Below are positions 42,855 to 52,336 of a stretch of 64,000 nt of DNA, piece by piece. The notes beneath the pieces were generated by a model. That model did no database searches. It was not told the origin of the DNA and was given only the letters and a program-made list of their open reading frames with translations. The position numbers and the translations under genes were made by a program. Origin of the DNA: Fervidicoccaceae archaeon (lineage in GTDB: Archaea; Thermoproteota; Thermoprotei_A; Sulfolobales; Fervidicoccaceae); the NCBI GenBank assembly GCA_038734945.1, contig JAVYOA010000009.1, positions 62,001 through 126,000 on the forward strand. The letters run 5' to 3'. How positions within the stretch are numbered: position 1 is the first letter of the stretch; every line of letters begins with the position of its first letter.

Positions 42855-43700
42855 ATGGATGTAGGAAAGATTGATGCTATTGTTCTGGCAGGTGGACTGG
42901 GCAGGAGGTTCAGAGAGAAGGGTGGAGGAGACAAGCTCTTCTTCAATGTTGATGGCAAACCAGCAATAGTAAGAGTTGTGGAAAATCTCGAGAGGAGCTT
43001 TTCAAGAGTTATTGTGACTACTAAGCAGAATAGGCTAAAGGAGCTTCAAGCATTGATCGGAACGAAGGAGAGCGTGATGATAGTTGCGGATCAGATGGAA
43101 GAATACACTCCTGTAGCAGGAATGATAGCAGGAGCTAGAGAAGCACGAAGTGATCTTGTTTTCATCACCTCAGTAGATTCTCCATTCATTGAAGGTGATC
43201 TTCCAGCTGCGCTAATTGAGCTGAGTGGCAACTGCTGTGAAGCTGTTATTCCAATATGGCCCAACGGAAGGATAGAGCCCCTCCTCTCCATATACTCCAG
43301 GAGATCCCTTCTGGATGCAGAAAAAGCGATTGGGCTGAAGCCTGTTAGGGCAACCGATCCAGCAAGGCTGAGCACCTCCATTGCCATGATACCAATTGGG
43401 ATGCTCCTGGAAAGCGGTGTTAGATTGAGGGAGCTTGCTAACATAAACGAGCCTTCGGACTTAGAGAGGCCTCCAACGATCCCTTTGCCCTATGACGAAT
43501 ATGGGCTAACTCGAATTCACTATGGGAACAAGCACCACTATATGGAGGGAATTAGGAGCTTAGAGAATGGAGATCTCGCTTCAGCATCCTTGAGCTTCTC
43601 AGAGGAAGCAGTTTTCCTTTTCAAGCACAGACCTAGTGCTCTTTCTCTCCATGCCCTGCTGGATTCGCTCTTTTTTCTGAGGCTTCTCTCCAAAAGCTAA
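42855..43700 (+). CDS. MobA-like molybdopterin nucleotidyltransferase with C-terminal helical extension
   Basis: The N-terminal 200 residues have the nucleotidyltransferase signature LAGGLGRRFREKGGGDK, then VTSVDSPFI-type metal site (ITSVDSPFIEGDLPA) and NINEPSDL, as in MobA/MocA. Such enzymes attach GMP or CMP to molybdopterin, fitting both the adjacent Mo hydroxylase and the upstream nitrate reductase. The last 60 residues (after YGLTRIHYGNKHHYMEG) are an added helical domain with SLENGDLASASLSFSEEAV, reminiscent of a TPR or HEPN helix pair. It has its own TATA-like ACTTAAATAG near 42831. 281 residues. Confidence 0.75.
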   Translation: MDVGKIDAIVLAGGLGRRFREKGGGDKLFFNVDGKPAIVRVVENLERSFSRVIVTTKQNRLKELQALIGTKESVMIVADQMEEYTPVAGMIAGAREARSDLVFITSVDSPFIEGDLPAALIELSGNCCEAVIPIWPNGRIEPLLSIYSRRSLLDAEKAIGLKPVRATDPARLSTSIAMIPIGMLLESGVRLRELANINEPSDLERPPTIPLPYDEYGLTRIHYGNKHHYMEGIRSLENGDLASASLSFSEEAVFLFKHRPSALSLHALLDSLFFLRLLSKS

Positions 43701-44365
43701 TCCATTAGACCTGGAACATAGAATATTCTTTCAATCCTTCTGAATATCTTGGAAAGAGCGAATCCCATGGCCACATATATGATTGCCAGCATCGAGTACA
43801 TCTCCAAGTACCTGAAGCTTCCAGCAGCCAAGTATCTTGTAACATAGAAGAGCTCTGGAAGCGTTACGAATGATGCTATGCTTGAGTACTTGAACAGAGA
43901 AACAAATTCATTGCTCAGAGATGTCATCGAGGATCTCAGTCCTATTGGAAGAACAATGCTGTACACGGCCCTCCACTTGGAGAGACCGAGTGAGACAGCA
44001 GCCTCATACTGTGTTTTCGGTACGCTCAGAAGTCCGGCCCTCAAGTACTCAGACTGATAGGCAGCAGAATTAAGTGCGAAGGAAATTATAGATGCCTGAA
44101 GCGGAGATAGGTTTATACCAATTGAGGGGGATGCATAGTAGATAAAAAATAGCTGGACAAGCATAGGAGTCCCCCTGAAAAGCTCCACATATCCTCTTAC
44201 AAGCCATTTTGGGATTGAAAAGGAGGAAAACACTCTAGCAACAGTTACTGCAGAAGCAAGCAGAAATCCAATTCCAAATGAAGCTATAGATACAAGAAGG
44301 GAGTATCCAAGGGCCTTGAGAATGAGCTCCCAATTATTAACTAATATATCGAATCCCAGAAGCAG
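43697..44365 (-). CDS. Polar amino acid ABC transporter permease (second), apparent CTG start
   Basis: A membrane permease with the HisM/GlnP EAA-type loop EAAVSLGLSKWRAVYSIVLPIGLR. The first GTG in frame (44233) lacks the first membrane helix. The frame continues upstream for 44 codons with coding-like sequence (ILKALGYSLLVSIASFGIGF) up to TGA at 44371-44369, without ATG, GTG or TTG. The CTG at 44365 lies 5 bases after GGTGAT, which overlaps the ATPase stop. With it the protein is 222 residues, the normal size. Three-prime end overlaps the mobA-like gene by 4 bases (convergent). Confidence 0.72.
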   Translation of the reverse strand: MLLGFDILVNNWELILKALGYSLLVSIASFGIGFLLASAVTVARVFSSFSIPKWLVRGYVELFRGTPMLVQLFFIYYASPSIGINLSPLQASIISFALNSAAYQSEYLRAGLLSVPKTQYEAAVSLGLSKWRAVYSIVLPIGLRSSMTSLSNEFVSLFKYSSIASFVTLPELFYVTRYLAAGSFRYLEMYSMLAIIYVAMGFALSKIFRRIERIFYVPGLMD

Positions 44366-44371
44366 ATCTCA

Positions 44372-45145
44372 TCACCATTCAGGCTCTATTCTATGAAGTT
44401 CCCACATTCTGCTTAGAAAGGCTCTCGTCCTTTCCTTCTTTGGGGAGAACAAGACTTCCTTTGGAGTTCCGTCTTCAACAATCTCTCCTGAATCTATAAA
44501 GGCTATCTTCGTAGCAACTGATGCAGCGAATCCCAGCTCATGAGTTACAACAACCATTGTCATACCCTCACGGGCCAACTCCTTCATAACATCGAGAACC
44601 TCTCCTATGAGCTCGGGATCCAGAGCAGAAGTTGGCTCATCGAAGAGTATAACTTCGGGATCCATAGCTACAGCCCTCGCTATGGCAACCCTCTGCTGCT
44701 CCCCCCCGCTCAGCTGCGAGGGATACTTGCTCCACAAGTTCCTTGGAATATGAACCCTCTCTAGGGCAGCTTCAGCCCTTGCTTTTGCCTCCTCTGGTCT
44801 CATCCCTCTCACTTTAATTAGACCGAATGTCACATTTTTCATCACATTCATGTGAAGGAATAGATTGTAGTGCTGAAAAACCATTCCAATTCTTTTTCTG
44901 TATTCAGTTGGATCAACCTTGGGGGAAGTGAGCTCAATTCCATCGAAAAAGACCTTACCCCTATCAGGTCTTATCAGCAAGTTCATCATCCTAAGTAAAG
45001 TAGATTTACCTGAGCCTGAAGGACCTATTATTACAAACCTATCCTTCCTATTTATAGCCAGAGAGATGCCCTTCACTACTGGTCTTCCGTCGAAGAACTT
45101 CCAAACGCTCTCCACTCTCAGTATTTCATTGCCCACTTCAACCAC
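44372..45145 (-). CDS. Polar amino acid ABC transporter ATP-binding protein
   Basis: A GlnQ/HisP-type ATPase of 257 residues. Walker [11 protein letters not shown]-loop [13 protein letters not shown], signature [14 protein letters not shown], Walker [13 protein letters not shown] and switch His VVTHELGFA are all present, so it should be active. It overlaps the first permease gene by 8 bases and is followed by the second permease. The order binding protein, permease, ATPase, permease defines the operon. Confidence 0.93.
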   Translation of the reverse strand: MVEVGNEILRVESVWKFFDGRPVVKGISLAINRKDRFVIIGPSGSGKSTLLRMMNLLIRPDRGKVFFDGIELTSPKVDPTEYRKRIGMVFQHYNLFLHMNVMKNVTFGLIKVRGMRPEEAKARAEAALERVHIPRNLWSKYPSQLSGGEQQRVAIARAVAMDPEVILFDEPTSALDPELIGEVLDVMKELAREGMTMVVVTHELGFAASVATKIAFIDSGEIVEDGTPKEVLFSPKKERTRAFLSRMWELHRIEPEW

Positions 45146-45827
45146 CTATGTATTCACGGATGCTATATCCATAGGAGAGCTTTCTATAGAGATAATTGGC
45201 CAGAGACGAAAGGGAGAAGCATATAGCCAGGTAGACGGCTGAGACAAATAAAAGCGGATATGTGAAGCTGAGTATAACTTGAGCAACATGAACAGATTGT
45301 GTGAACATCTCCGTGACTCCTATGGCGTAGGCCACGGATGTGTCTTTCAGCAATATTGTATATTCATTTATTAGAGCAGGTATGGAGAGCCTGAGAACTT
45401 GGGGAAAAATTATGTATCTGAAGCTTCCCCACCTGCTTAGACCGATGGCCAGAGAGCTTTCGTATTGAGAAGTGCTTACCGAATGAAGAAGAGATCTGAA
45501 AATTTGGGATTGATAGGCCCCAGACAAAAGCCCCATCCCCAGCACAGCAGCAATGAAATTTGGAATTCTAATTCCCAAGGAAGGAAAACCATAGAATATG
45601 AGAAATAGCATGACTAGGAGAGGGATCCCCCTCAATACATCAACAATTCCATCCACAATCCTAGCTATAAGCTGAGTGGAAAAAGTTCTAATGAAGAGGA
45701 AAAAAGTTCCTATTATGAAGCCAAGAATGAAACCTAAAATTGAGAGGGAAAAAGTAGTGGTAAGGGCATCCAATATTATGTGTATATATGGAAAAAAAGT
45801 TTGGAATGATGCCAAGCTATGTAGCAC
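45138..45827 (-). CDS. Polar amino acid ABC transporter permease (first)
   Basis: A 229-residue HisM/GlnP-family permease with about five membrane helices and the cytoplasmic loop [24 protein letters not shown] that docks on the ATPase. [18 protein letters not shown] is the typical segment after helix 2. GTG 45827 begins one base after the binding-protein stop; TTG 45815 is an alternative. Forms a heterodimer with the second permease. Confidence 0.9.
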   Translation of the reverse strand: MLHSLASFQTFFPYIHIILDALTTTFSLSILGFILGFIIGTFFLFIRTFSTQLIARIVDGIVDVLRGIPLLVMLFLIFYGFPSLGIRIPNFIAAVLGMGLLSGAYQSQIFRSLLHSVSTSQYESSLAIGLSRWGSFRYIIFPQVLRLSIPALINEYTILLKDTSVAYAIGVTEMFTQSVHVAQVILSFTYPLLFVSAVYLAICFSLSSLANYLYRKLSYGYSIREYIGG

Positions 45828-45828
45828 C

Positions 45829-46659
45829 TCACCCGAAGTACTTCGCTACTAGCTGATCCCATTGTGGTGAACCCAAAAGCTGCTTGAGTGCTGAATTCAG
45901 CTGATTAAGCAGCTGCGTGTCGTCCTTGTTAACAGCAAGGGCGAACCTTTGCCCAGTGTCTATTGTGGCTGAAATTACTACTGGATATTGCTTTGTAAAC
46001 GATTGAGCAACAGGAGTATCGATCATAGCAGCATCCAGCTTTCCATTGACAAGATCTTGAACTATCAAGATGAAGTTCTCATATGATTTCAAGTTTATCA
46101 CCTTTCCAGTTTCGTTCATATATTGCTTTACTATTAACTCTCCAGTAGTTGATGACTCGGCTCCAACAGTCTTTCCAACCAGATCGTCCAATGACTTAGG
46201 CATGAAGCTGCTTCCGTTCCTGACCACAATTGACATGCTTGCATTCCAGTACGGTATAGTGAAGGAAACAACCTTCTCCCTATCTGGCCTTATGGTGAGA
46301 CCTGCAGCTATGACATCTATCTGCTTATTTTGCAAAGCAAGTATCAAGCTATCAAAAGACATTGGAACTATCTGAACCTTGTATCCAGTCATGTTAGCAA
46401 GTATATTCACGAGATCGATGTCAAAGCCTACTATGTTACCCTTATCGTCAATGTATTCGAACGGTGGAAAGTCGGGAGATGTCCCAACTTTTAGGACAGG
46501 TAGCGAGCTGGATGCAGTGGTTGTAGTTCCTATAGTAGTACTGGTTGTCTGTGAAGTTTGAGTTTGCGTCGATACTCCTTGATGTGCAGCTCCATAGTAA
46601 GCTATCCCTGCTATTATGACAATGGCTACAACAGCTATTACCAATATTATATTCTTCAT
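45829..46659 (-). CDS. Polar amino acid ABC transporter substrate-binding protein
   Basis: An exported family 3 binding protein of about 276 residues. It has an N-terminal hydrophobic signal or anchor (MKNIILVIAVVAIVIIAG), a Gln/Thr/Ser-rich linker to about residue 50, then LKVGTSPDFPPFEYID, VGFDIDLVNILA, DVIAAGLTIRPDREKVVSFT and the C-terminal QWDQLVAKYFG. These match lysine/arginine/glutamine-type binding proteins. ATG 46659 with GGGAGAT immediately upstream is chosen over an upstream TTG/ATG extension of 23 codons. It lacks an obvious lipobox Cys, so membrane anchoring through the N-terminal helix is likely. Confidence 0.9.
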   Translation of the reverse strand: MKNIILVIAVVAIVIIAGIAYYGAAHQGVSTQTQTSQTTSTTIGTTTTASSSLPVLKVGTSPDFPPFEYIDDKGNIVGFDIDLVNILANMTGYKVQIVPMSFDSLILALQNKQIDVIAAGLTIRPDREKVVSFTIPYWNASMSIVVRNGSSFMPKSLDDLVGKTVGAESSTTGELIVKQYMNETGKVINLKSYENFILIVQDLVNGKLDAAMIDTPVAQSFTKQYPVVISATIDTGQRFALAVNKDDTQLLNQLNSALKQLLGSPQWDQLVAKYFG

Positions 46660-46779
46660 ATCTATCTCCCAAATGCTAGTTTGAAACATGACCCAAAGCA
46701 CAATTAATAAACTCTGCGTGCTACCCATGACAAATTTTTATTTTATCATTCTATGCGAAACATCTTCAGGAAAACCTGG

Positions 46780-47385
46780 CTATGGAGTGAGCAGCGATAT
46801 TGCCGAGAGAATAGCTGTTGCTGATAGAGAGAGGGCGAGGAACTTCAGAGATCCAGCTATCCCCCCTTCTCCGCTTATTTTTCCCATATATGCCCCCAAG
46901 AAGCCTATCATCGTGTTAAGCATGATAACAGAAGATCCCACAGCTTCCGCAATGCTTATCGCGCCCTTCACTGCTATGAAGAAAGGAATCAGAGATATAA
47001 ACGTGAAGAGAATACTCCCAAACATGCTCCATAGTGCAACATATATCGGGGCAAATCTCACCACCTCACTGTAAAGAGAGTTCCTTATTTCAATAAGCAG
47101 CTGCTCCTCAATCTCCCTGAGTTCTCTCAATCTCTCAGCCTTTTCAGTTACATAGACCCCAAAGAAAGAGGAGAAGATCCCCATAGTCATTGAACCTCCT
47201 AGAGCAGAGCCCAGATACGAATGGGGATTGGAGATCCCAAATATGTAGTTTCCCAGAACAATACCTATAATAGCTATCATGCTGTCAAAGCTGTTTGTAA
47301 CAAACATTCTCCTAGCTATTTCATCAACGCCCATGCTGGCAAGCAGTTTTCTTATGTAACTTAGCTCGTTGAACTTTCTCAACAA
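46780..47385 (-). CDS. VIT1/CCC1-family membrane protein
   Basis: 201 residues with about five hydrophobic segments. The N-terminal RRMFVTNSFDSMIAIIGIVLG is the substrate-helix region of VIT1/CCC1 Fe2+/Mn2+ transporters, and GGSMTMGIFSSFFGVYVTEKAERLRELREIEEQLL gives the helix 2 plus charged cytoplasmic loop (in two pieces). It may move divalent metal ions. TTG 47385 start; divergent from the nitrilase gene. Metal specificity cannot be read. Confidence 0.7.
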   Translation of the reverse strand: MLRKFNELSYIRKLLASMGVDEIARRMFVTNSFDSMIAIIGIVLGNYIFGISNPHSYLGSALGGSMTMGIFSSFFGVYVTEKAERLRELREIEEQLLIEIRNSLYSEVVRFAPIYVALWSMFGSILFTFISLIPFFIAVKGAISIAEAVGSSVIMLNTMIGFLGAYMGKISGEGGIAGSLKFLALSLSATAILSAISLLTP

Positions 47386-47528
47386 TTTACACTTTTCCTC
47401 CGAAAAATAACAATTTTATTTTTTCCCTTCAGCTTAAAATGCTTAATCCTAATTCTCTAAATTATCGGAAGTATTGTTGGAACTTTTAATAGATACCTTA
47501 GAAATTTATTTTTTTGCCGGTGTCTGGT

Positions 47529-48365
47529 TTGGCGAGAGAGTTCGAACTTATTCTGTATCAACATGGAAGGACTAAGCTGGGTTTAGATGAGAACCTAAAA
47601 AAAGTAGTGAAGAAGCTGGGGGAAGCAAGAGTTGAAACAAATGCTATAGCAGTTCTTCCGGAAATGTGGTTTGGTCCAATTGCAATAGAGGAAGACCGCC
47701 TCGATGCTGCCCTAACACCCCTTCATCTTCTCTCCACAGATTTAGGCATACATATAGTCCCAGGCGCATTTTACATCAAAACTGAGAGAGGGACATTCAG
47801 CAGAAGCTATCTGATTTCTCCAGGAGATAGGAGGGAGCTCATATCCGAAAAGATTTTCCCAAGCCACCCTATGAAGGAGAGGGAGAAAATAAAGAGGGGA
47901 AGGACGCTCAGAGTATTAGATCTGGGTTTCGCAAGGATTTCCTCGATAATCTGCGTAGATGCTATCTATCCAGAAATACCAAGATATCTATCAATAAATG
48001 GAGCAGAAATCATACTCAATCCTGCCAGCATTCCAGCAAACAGAGCTCAGCTGTGGAGAAGCTTAGCTTCGGTGAGAGCAGCGGAAAATACAGTCTTCTG
48101 GGCCACTGTTATGCTAACAGAATCCACATATCCAGATGGCAGACCTCTTAAGGGCGGAAGCGTTGTTGCTGGACCAAGGGGAGAAATAATTGCTGATATG
48201 GGAGCCCTCGAGCAGGCAATCAAGGTAAAAATTAGCCCTGATTTAATAGAGAAGCAGAGGTCGAGGTGGCCCTACCTCAGAGATATAGAGGAAATTGGAT
48301 GGAAAAGCAAATATGAAGCTATGCTATTGAATGAAATGATAGACGAAACGGAGCAAAAAGCATAG
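47529..48365 (+). CDS. Carbon-nitrogen hydrolase (nitrilase superfamily)
   Basis: A cytosolic amidase/nitrilase-fold enzyme of about 278 residues. The Glu-Lys-Cys triad is visible: Glu in AVLPEMWFGP, Lys in SEKIFPSHPMKE and Cys in SSIICVDAIYPEIPR. Downstream AEIILNPASIPANRA and ASVRAAENTVFWATV are typical. TTG 47529 is chosen because GGTG lies 6 bases upstream; TTG 47514 has no SD. The substrate may be an omega-amidated acid or carbamoyl amine. Convergent with ileS. Confidence 0.82.
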   Translation: MAREFELILYQHGRTKLGLDENLKKVVKKLGEARVETNAIAVLPEMWFGPIAIEEDRLDAALTPLHLLSTDLGIHIVPGAFYIKTERGTFSRSYLISPGDRRELISEKIFPSHPMKEREKIKRGRTLRVLDLGFARISSIICVDAIYPEIPRYLSINGAEIILNPASIPANRAQLWRSLASVRAAENTVFWATVMLTESTYPDGRPLKGGSVVAGPRGEIIADMGALEQAIKVKISPDLIEKQRSRWPYLRDIEEIGWKSKYEAMLLNEMIDETEQKA

Positions 48366-48432
48366 GATTTTAGCTCAAATCCTCAGTCAAGCTTGCCTTA
48401 TCAGCTCTCTTCAAAGCATTTTCTCCTTGAAC

Positions 48433-51390
48433 CTATATCTTCACTATTTGAATCGCAACTTTCTCCTCATCTATCTCGAACTCTCTTCCACCTCTGGCAT
48501 CTCCCAGCTTTAGCTCGACAGCTCTCGTCTCATTCATGATGAACTTTCCATGTTCATTAATTGCTTTTCTCAGAAGCTCAGAAGCCGTCGATATCTCAAC
48601 TTTTATGAAATCATCATAATTCAGCTTCGCATCCTTTCTCATTAGCTGTATCCTCCTTACTATTTCCTTCGCATATCCAAGCAACAGAGTTTCCTCGTCA
48701 GCTTCCTCAAGTACATATACATTTCCAGCATCCTCTCCAATACTGAGCTCGGAGACAAACTTTTCCGGCTTCTTCTCTAGAACTTCAACCTTTGTCACGT
48801 TGGCCATGCTCGAGATGAGCTCCGAGAGCTCTTTTGCCTCATTCTCGCTGACTTTCTCAATGAGCAATATGGCCGCTCTTTTAATTGGCATCCTCCTCCT
48901 CATCCCCTTGCTGGCTCTATATGCTAATATCGAGTCAACTGCTTTGAAAGCCGCGTCTATCAGCACTCTTGCCCTCACATCTTTGAGTTCCTCCGAAACG
49001 TCCTCTACTGTCTCAAGCATTATGCTCTCTTTCTTTTCGCCTCCCAGGCTCTCAGCCAGCGCTTGATAGAGGTATTCGGCATGATATGGAGTAAATACTG
49101 CCATCAGGGGAAGAGCGAGTCTGAGAGTAGTATATAGAGTAGCATAGGCTGCGCGCTTCTCCGGAACATCTTCCTCCGTCCACACTCTCCTTCTAATGGC
49201 TACAACATATCTGTGGCTCACATCTTCCACGAGAAAATCATAAAGGCTCTTTGAAGCTAAATGAAGATCAAAATCCTCCGCACTTTCCACGACAGTTCTT
49301 ATTACTTCAGACAGCTTCGTCAATATCCACTTGTCAGTCAGAGTAGCAGCCTTTAAATCTTCGCTGACCTTCTGGGGAGTCCACTTGTCTAGCTGAGCAT
49401 ATGAAACTAGGAATTTGAACACATTGTAAATTATTCTTAGCTTGCTCCCTATCTCAGAAATTTCCCTATCAACATACCTTATATCCTGCCATGGGGAGTT
49501 CCTATAGCACATAAATAGCCTCAGCTGGTCTGCTCCATGCTTCCTGATAGAATCCCTCGCCATTACAACATTTCCTTTGCTTTTGCTCATCTTCTGCCCT
49601 TGACTATCGAGGATTAAACCATGCATTCCAAGCCTTCTATATGGGGTCCTATTGTGGAGAACAGTGCTCGTTATGAGGAGTGTATAGAACCACCCCCTCA
49701 CCTGCTCTGGCGGTTCCAATGCAAACGAATATGGATATATCTTTTCGTGCATTTCCTCAAGGCCAAGCTGCCTAAGAGCCGCAGTATGAGCTACCCCACT
49801 ATCAGCCCATACATCTGCCACAAACGGCTCTCTTCTCATCTCGCCATTGCACTTTGGGCATCTCAAAACAATCTCATCTATTGTAGGCTTGTGAGGATCC
49901 TCCAGCTTCCTATGCGATGCCTCCTCCAGCTCTTTTATGGAGCCGAAGACCTCTGTGTGACCACATTTCTCACATCTCCATATTGGCAATGGTGTACCCC
50001 AATATCTTTCCCTAGAAATGCACCAGTCTCTACTGGAGGATACCCACGAATCCATTCTACTGAAGCCCCAGCTTGGTTTGAACAGTGTATCGCTGAGCTC
50101 TTTCCTCATCCTCTCGACAATTGCTGTAGTTTTGAAAAACCACTGAGCACTTGGATAGTAGATGAGCGGTGTTCCACACCTCCAGCAGTGGGGATACTCA
50201 TGCTCGACCTCCTCAAGAAGAAGCACCAATCCCTTTTTCTGCAGAACCTCAACAACTTTTCTGTTAGCCTCTTTGAACCATAGGCCCGAGAATATTCCCG
50301 AGTCCTCTCCAAACACACCATTATCTCTCAGCGGCGTCCATACTTGAAGGTTGTACTTAGCTCCAGTCTCAAAGTCCTCTGGACCGTGCGATGGAGCAGT
50401 GTGCACTATTCCAGTTCCTTCAGTGAGGACAACGTAGTCAGCAGCTACAACAGTGCAGTTGGGAGGAGAACAAGTAGCATTGGCCGGAACCTCTTCTGCA
50501 AGCGGGTGCCTGTATCTTTTTCCAACCAGATCTCTTCCCTTGTACCTATTGATAACTCTAGCAGAAGATTCTTTCAGCTTGGATAGAAGCGAAGGTAAAA
50601 GCTGCTCGGCAAGGATGTACTTCTCTCCCTTAATTTCAACCATAACATAATCTGCTTCCGGATTGACAGCAAGAGCTCTATTAGCTATTATAGTCCACGG
50701 AGTTGTTGTCCATGCTAAAAAGTAGTATTCACCATCCTCAGCTTTTACCTTGAAATATAAACTGGGATCCTTTACAATCTCACTTCCAAGACTGAGCTCG
50801 TGGTTGCTCAGCGCTGTTCCACATCTCGGACATCTGGGCACAACTCTGAAGTCTCTGTAGAGAAGCCCTGCCTCCTTAGCTTTCTTGAGGAACATCCAGA
50901 CAGTCTCCAAATACCTAGGATGCCTCGTCTGATAAGCGTTCTCATAATCCATCCAAATTCCAAGTCTCTCGTTATCTTTAACCCACTCCTCTATGTAGAA
51001 GTCCACGCTTCTTTTGCACTCTTCAATAAACCTAGCAACTCCTATCTTTTCCTCAATTTCCCTCTTGCTCTTAACTCCAAATTTCTTCTCAACTTCAATT
51101 TCAACCGGCAGTCCCTGTGTATCCCACCCACCTTGGGCCCATACCCTGTGCCCCAATAATATGTGCAATCTAATCATCGCATCTTTGTAAATCCTTCCCC
51201 TTGCATGTCCTGCATGCATGAAGCCATTTGTGGTTGGTGGACCCTCGAGAAATGCAAAAATTGGTTTGTCCTTTCTCTGATTCCATGCAGCATCTAGAAC
51301 TTTTTTCCTGATTCCTTCCCTACTCCAGTATTCTAATACAGCCTTTTCTATTTCCTCATGGTTATAGTTCGAAGGAAGCTTCCAGCTCAA
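48433..51390 (-). CDS. ileS: Isoleucyl-tRNA synthetase
   Basis: A class I synthetase charging tRNA-Ile. 985 residues. The HIGH-type motif is HAGHARGR near residue 58; KMSKSKGNVV lies near residue 600. The editing domain (WTTTPWTI, about 225) and anticodon-binding domain (VSHRYVVAIRRRVW) are present, and the C-terminus ends in the archaeal/eukaryotic-type extension. Start ATG overlaps by 4 bases the stop of the upstream IMPase gene, so the two are probably cotranscribed. Confidence 0.96.
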   Translation of the reverse strand: MSWKLPSNYNHEEIEKAVLEYWSREGIRKKVLDAAWNQRKDKPIFAFLEGPPTTNGFMHAGHARGRIYKDAMIRLHILLGHRVWAQGGWDTQGLPVEIEVEKKFGVKSKREIEEKIGVARFIEECKRSVDFYIEEWVKDNERLGIWMDYENAYQTRHPRYLETVWMFLKKAKEAGLLYRDFRVVPRCPRCGTALSNHELSLGSEIVKDPSLYFKVKAEDGEYYFLAWTTTPWTIIANRALAVNPEADYVMVEIKGEKYILAEQLLPSLLSKLKESSARVINRYKGRDLVGKRYRHPLAEEVPANATCSPPNCTVVAADYVVLTEGTGIVHTAPSHGPEDFETGAKYNLQVWTPLRDNGVFGEDSGIFSGLWFKEANRKVVEVLQKKGLVLLLEEVEHEYPHCWRCGTPLIYYPSAQWFFKTTAIVERMRKELSDTLFKPSWGFSRMDSWVSSSRDWCISRERYWGTPLPIWRCEKCGHTEVFGSIKELEEASHRKLEDPHKPTIDEIVLRCPKCNGEMRREPFVADVWADSGVAHTAALRQLGLEEMHEKIYPYSFALEPPEQVRGWFYTLLITSTVLHNRTPYRRLGMHGLILDSQGQKMSKSKGNVVMARDSIRKHGADQLRLFMCYRNSPWQDIRYVDREISEIGSKLRIIYNVFKFLVSYAQLDKWTPQKVSEDLKAATLTDKWILTKLSEVIRTVVESAEDFDLHLASKSLYDFLVEDVSHRYVVAIRRRVWTEEDVPEKRAAYATLYTTLRLALPLMAVFTPYHAEYLYQALAESLGGEKKESIMLETVEDVSEELKDVRARVLIDAAFKAVDSILAYRASKGMRRRMPIKRAAILLIEKVSENEAKELSELISSMANVTKVEVLEKKPEKFVSELSIGEDAGNVYVLEEADEETLLLGYAKEIVRRIQLMRKDAKLNYDDFIKVEISTASELLRKAINEHGKFIMNETRAVELKLGDARGGREFEIDEEKVAIQIVKI

Positions 51391-52304
51391 CTTGCCCCCC
51401 TCCCAAAGAACAACTTTTTAAACCTTTCATCGAGAAATGAGACAAGATTCCTGAATTTATACATTCCATCGAAATTTATCCTGGGTGAATTTCCATTCAG
51501 GTCAAGAACGCTGCCACCCTGAGCAATTACCATTCCAGCTCCTGCTGCCGCATCCACAATTCTCAGCCTAGATCTAGCATCAACAAACGCATCTATTCTC
51601 CCAATAGATACATATGCTAGCTCAAGTGCAGCACTCCCCAAGCTTCTCAAGGAGAGCTTGTTCCCAATGGATGAGAAAATTCTATAGACTTTAGAAACTT
51701 CTTCTATTGCTCCCTCTTCATCCATATATATAGCAAAGTACCTCTCGTTTTCTCTCTTCTCCAATGAGCTGAGAACATCCTCCTTGGTAACCCTTTTATC
51801 ACCGATGAAGACTCCCTTGGAAATTGAGAAGCTTATTGGTTCATCCCAGAAGACTGGATAGACGGAGCCTGCTATAAAGCTGCTCATATCATTCTTGCTT
51901 CTGTCAGCAAACGCTATGCTAACGCTGCACCATCTTATTGATCTAGCATAATTCTTAGAGCCATCAAGCGGATCTATGATGACCACTAGATCATCTTCCC
52001 CCATATCCGTGATCCCACTCTCCTCAGCTATCACTCTTCCACTGAACCCCTCTTCCCTTAGCCTGCTCAATATGTGCTCCTCAGAGATTATATCGGCAGC
52101 TATAGCTTCTCCTCTTCCTTCAACTCTCTCTTTAGCTCTGCCCTTCTCGCTAAGCTCTCTGAGGAGCTCAGCAGCCTCTCTTGAAATGCTCAGGGAAACT
52201 TTCCTCAAGTGCTCATCATCGAGCTTCGAGTTGACCACCCCAGTGCTCCAGGACAGCGGAATATTCTTTAAATTGCTGAGGATATTTATCTTTTCAATGC
52301 ACAA
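51387..52304 (-). CDS. Inositol monophosphatase/fructose-1,6-bisphosphatase family protein
   Basis: A Mg-dependent, Li-sensitive-type phosphatase fold. Metal motifs: VIAEESGI (Glu), VIIDPLDGSKNYARSI (Asp, Asp) and RIVDAAAGAGMVIAQGG (distal Asp). Archaeal members dephosphorylate inositol-1-phosphate, fructose-1,6-bisphosphate or NAD(P). TTG 52304 is the furthest start; the true start may lie up to 25 codons inside, since the first residues (ILSNLKNIPLSW) lack conservation. About 280-305 residues. Coupled to ileS; divergent from the DHH gene over 32 bases. Confidence 0.82.
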   Translation of the reverse strand: MCIEKINILSNLKNIPLSWSTGVVNSKLDDEHLRKVSLSISREAAELLRELSEKGRAKERVEGRGEAIAADIISEEHILSRLREEGFSGRVIAEESGITDMGEDDLVVIIDPLDGSKNYARSIRWCSVSIAFADRSKNDMSSFIAGSVYPVFWDEPISFSISKGVFIGDKRVTKEDVLSSLEKRENERYFAIYMDEEGAIEEVSKVYRIFSSIGNKLSLRSLGSAALELAYVSIGRIDAFVDARSRLRIVDAAAGAGMVIAQGGSVLDLNGNSPRINFDGMYKFRNLVSFLDERFKKLFFGRGAS

Positions 52305-52336
52305 ATCCGAGGTGCTTCCAGCAGGAGGATAGCGTT

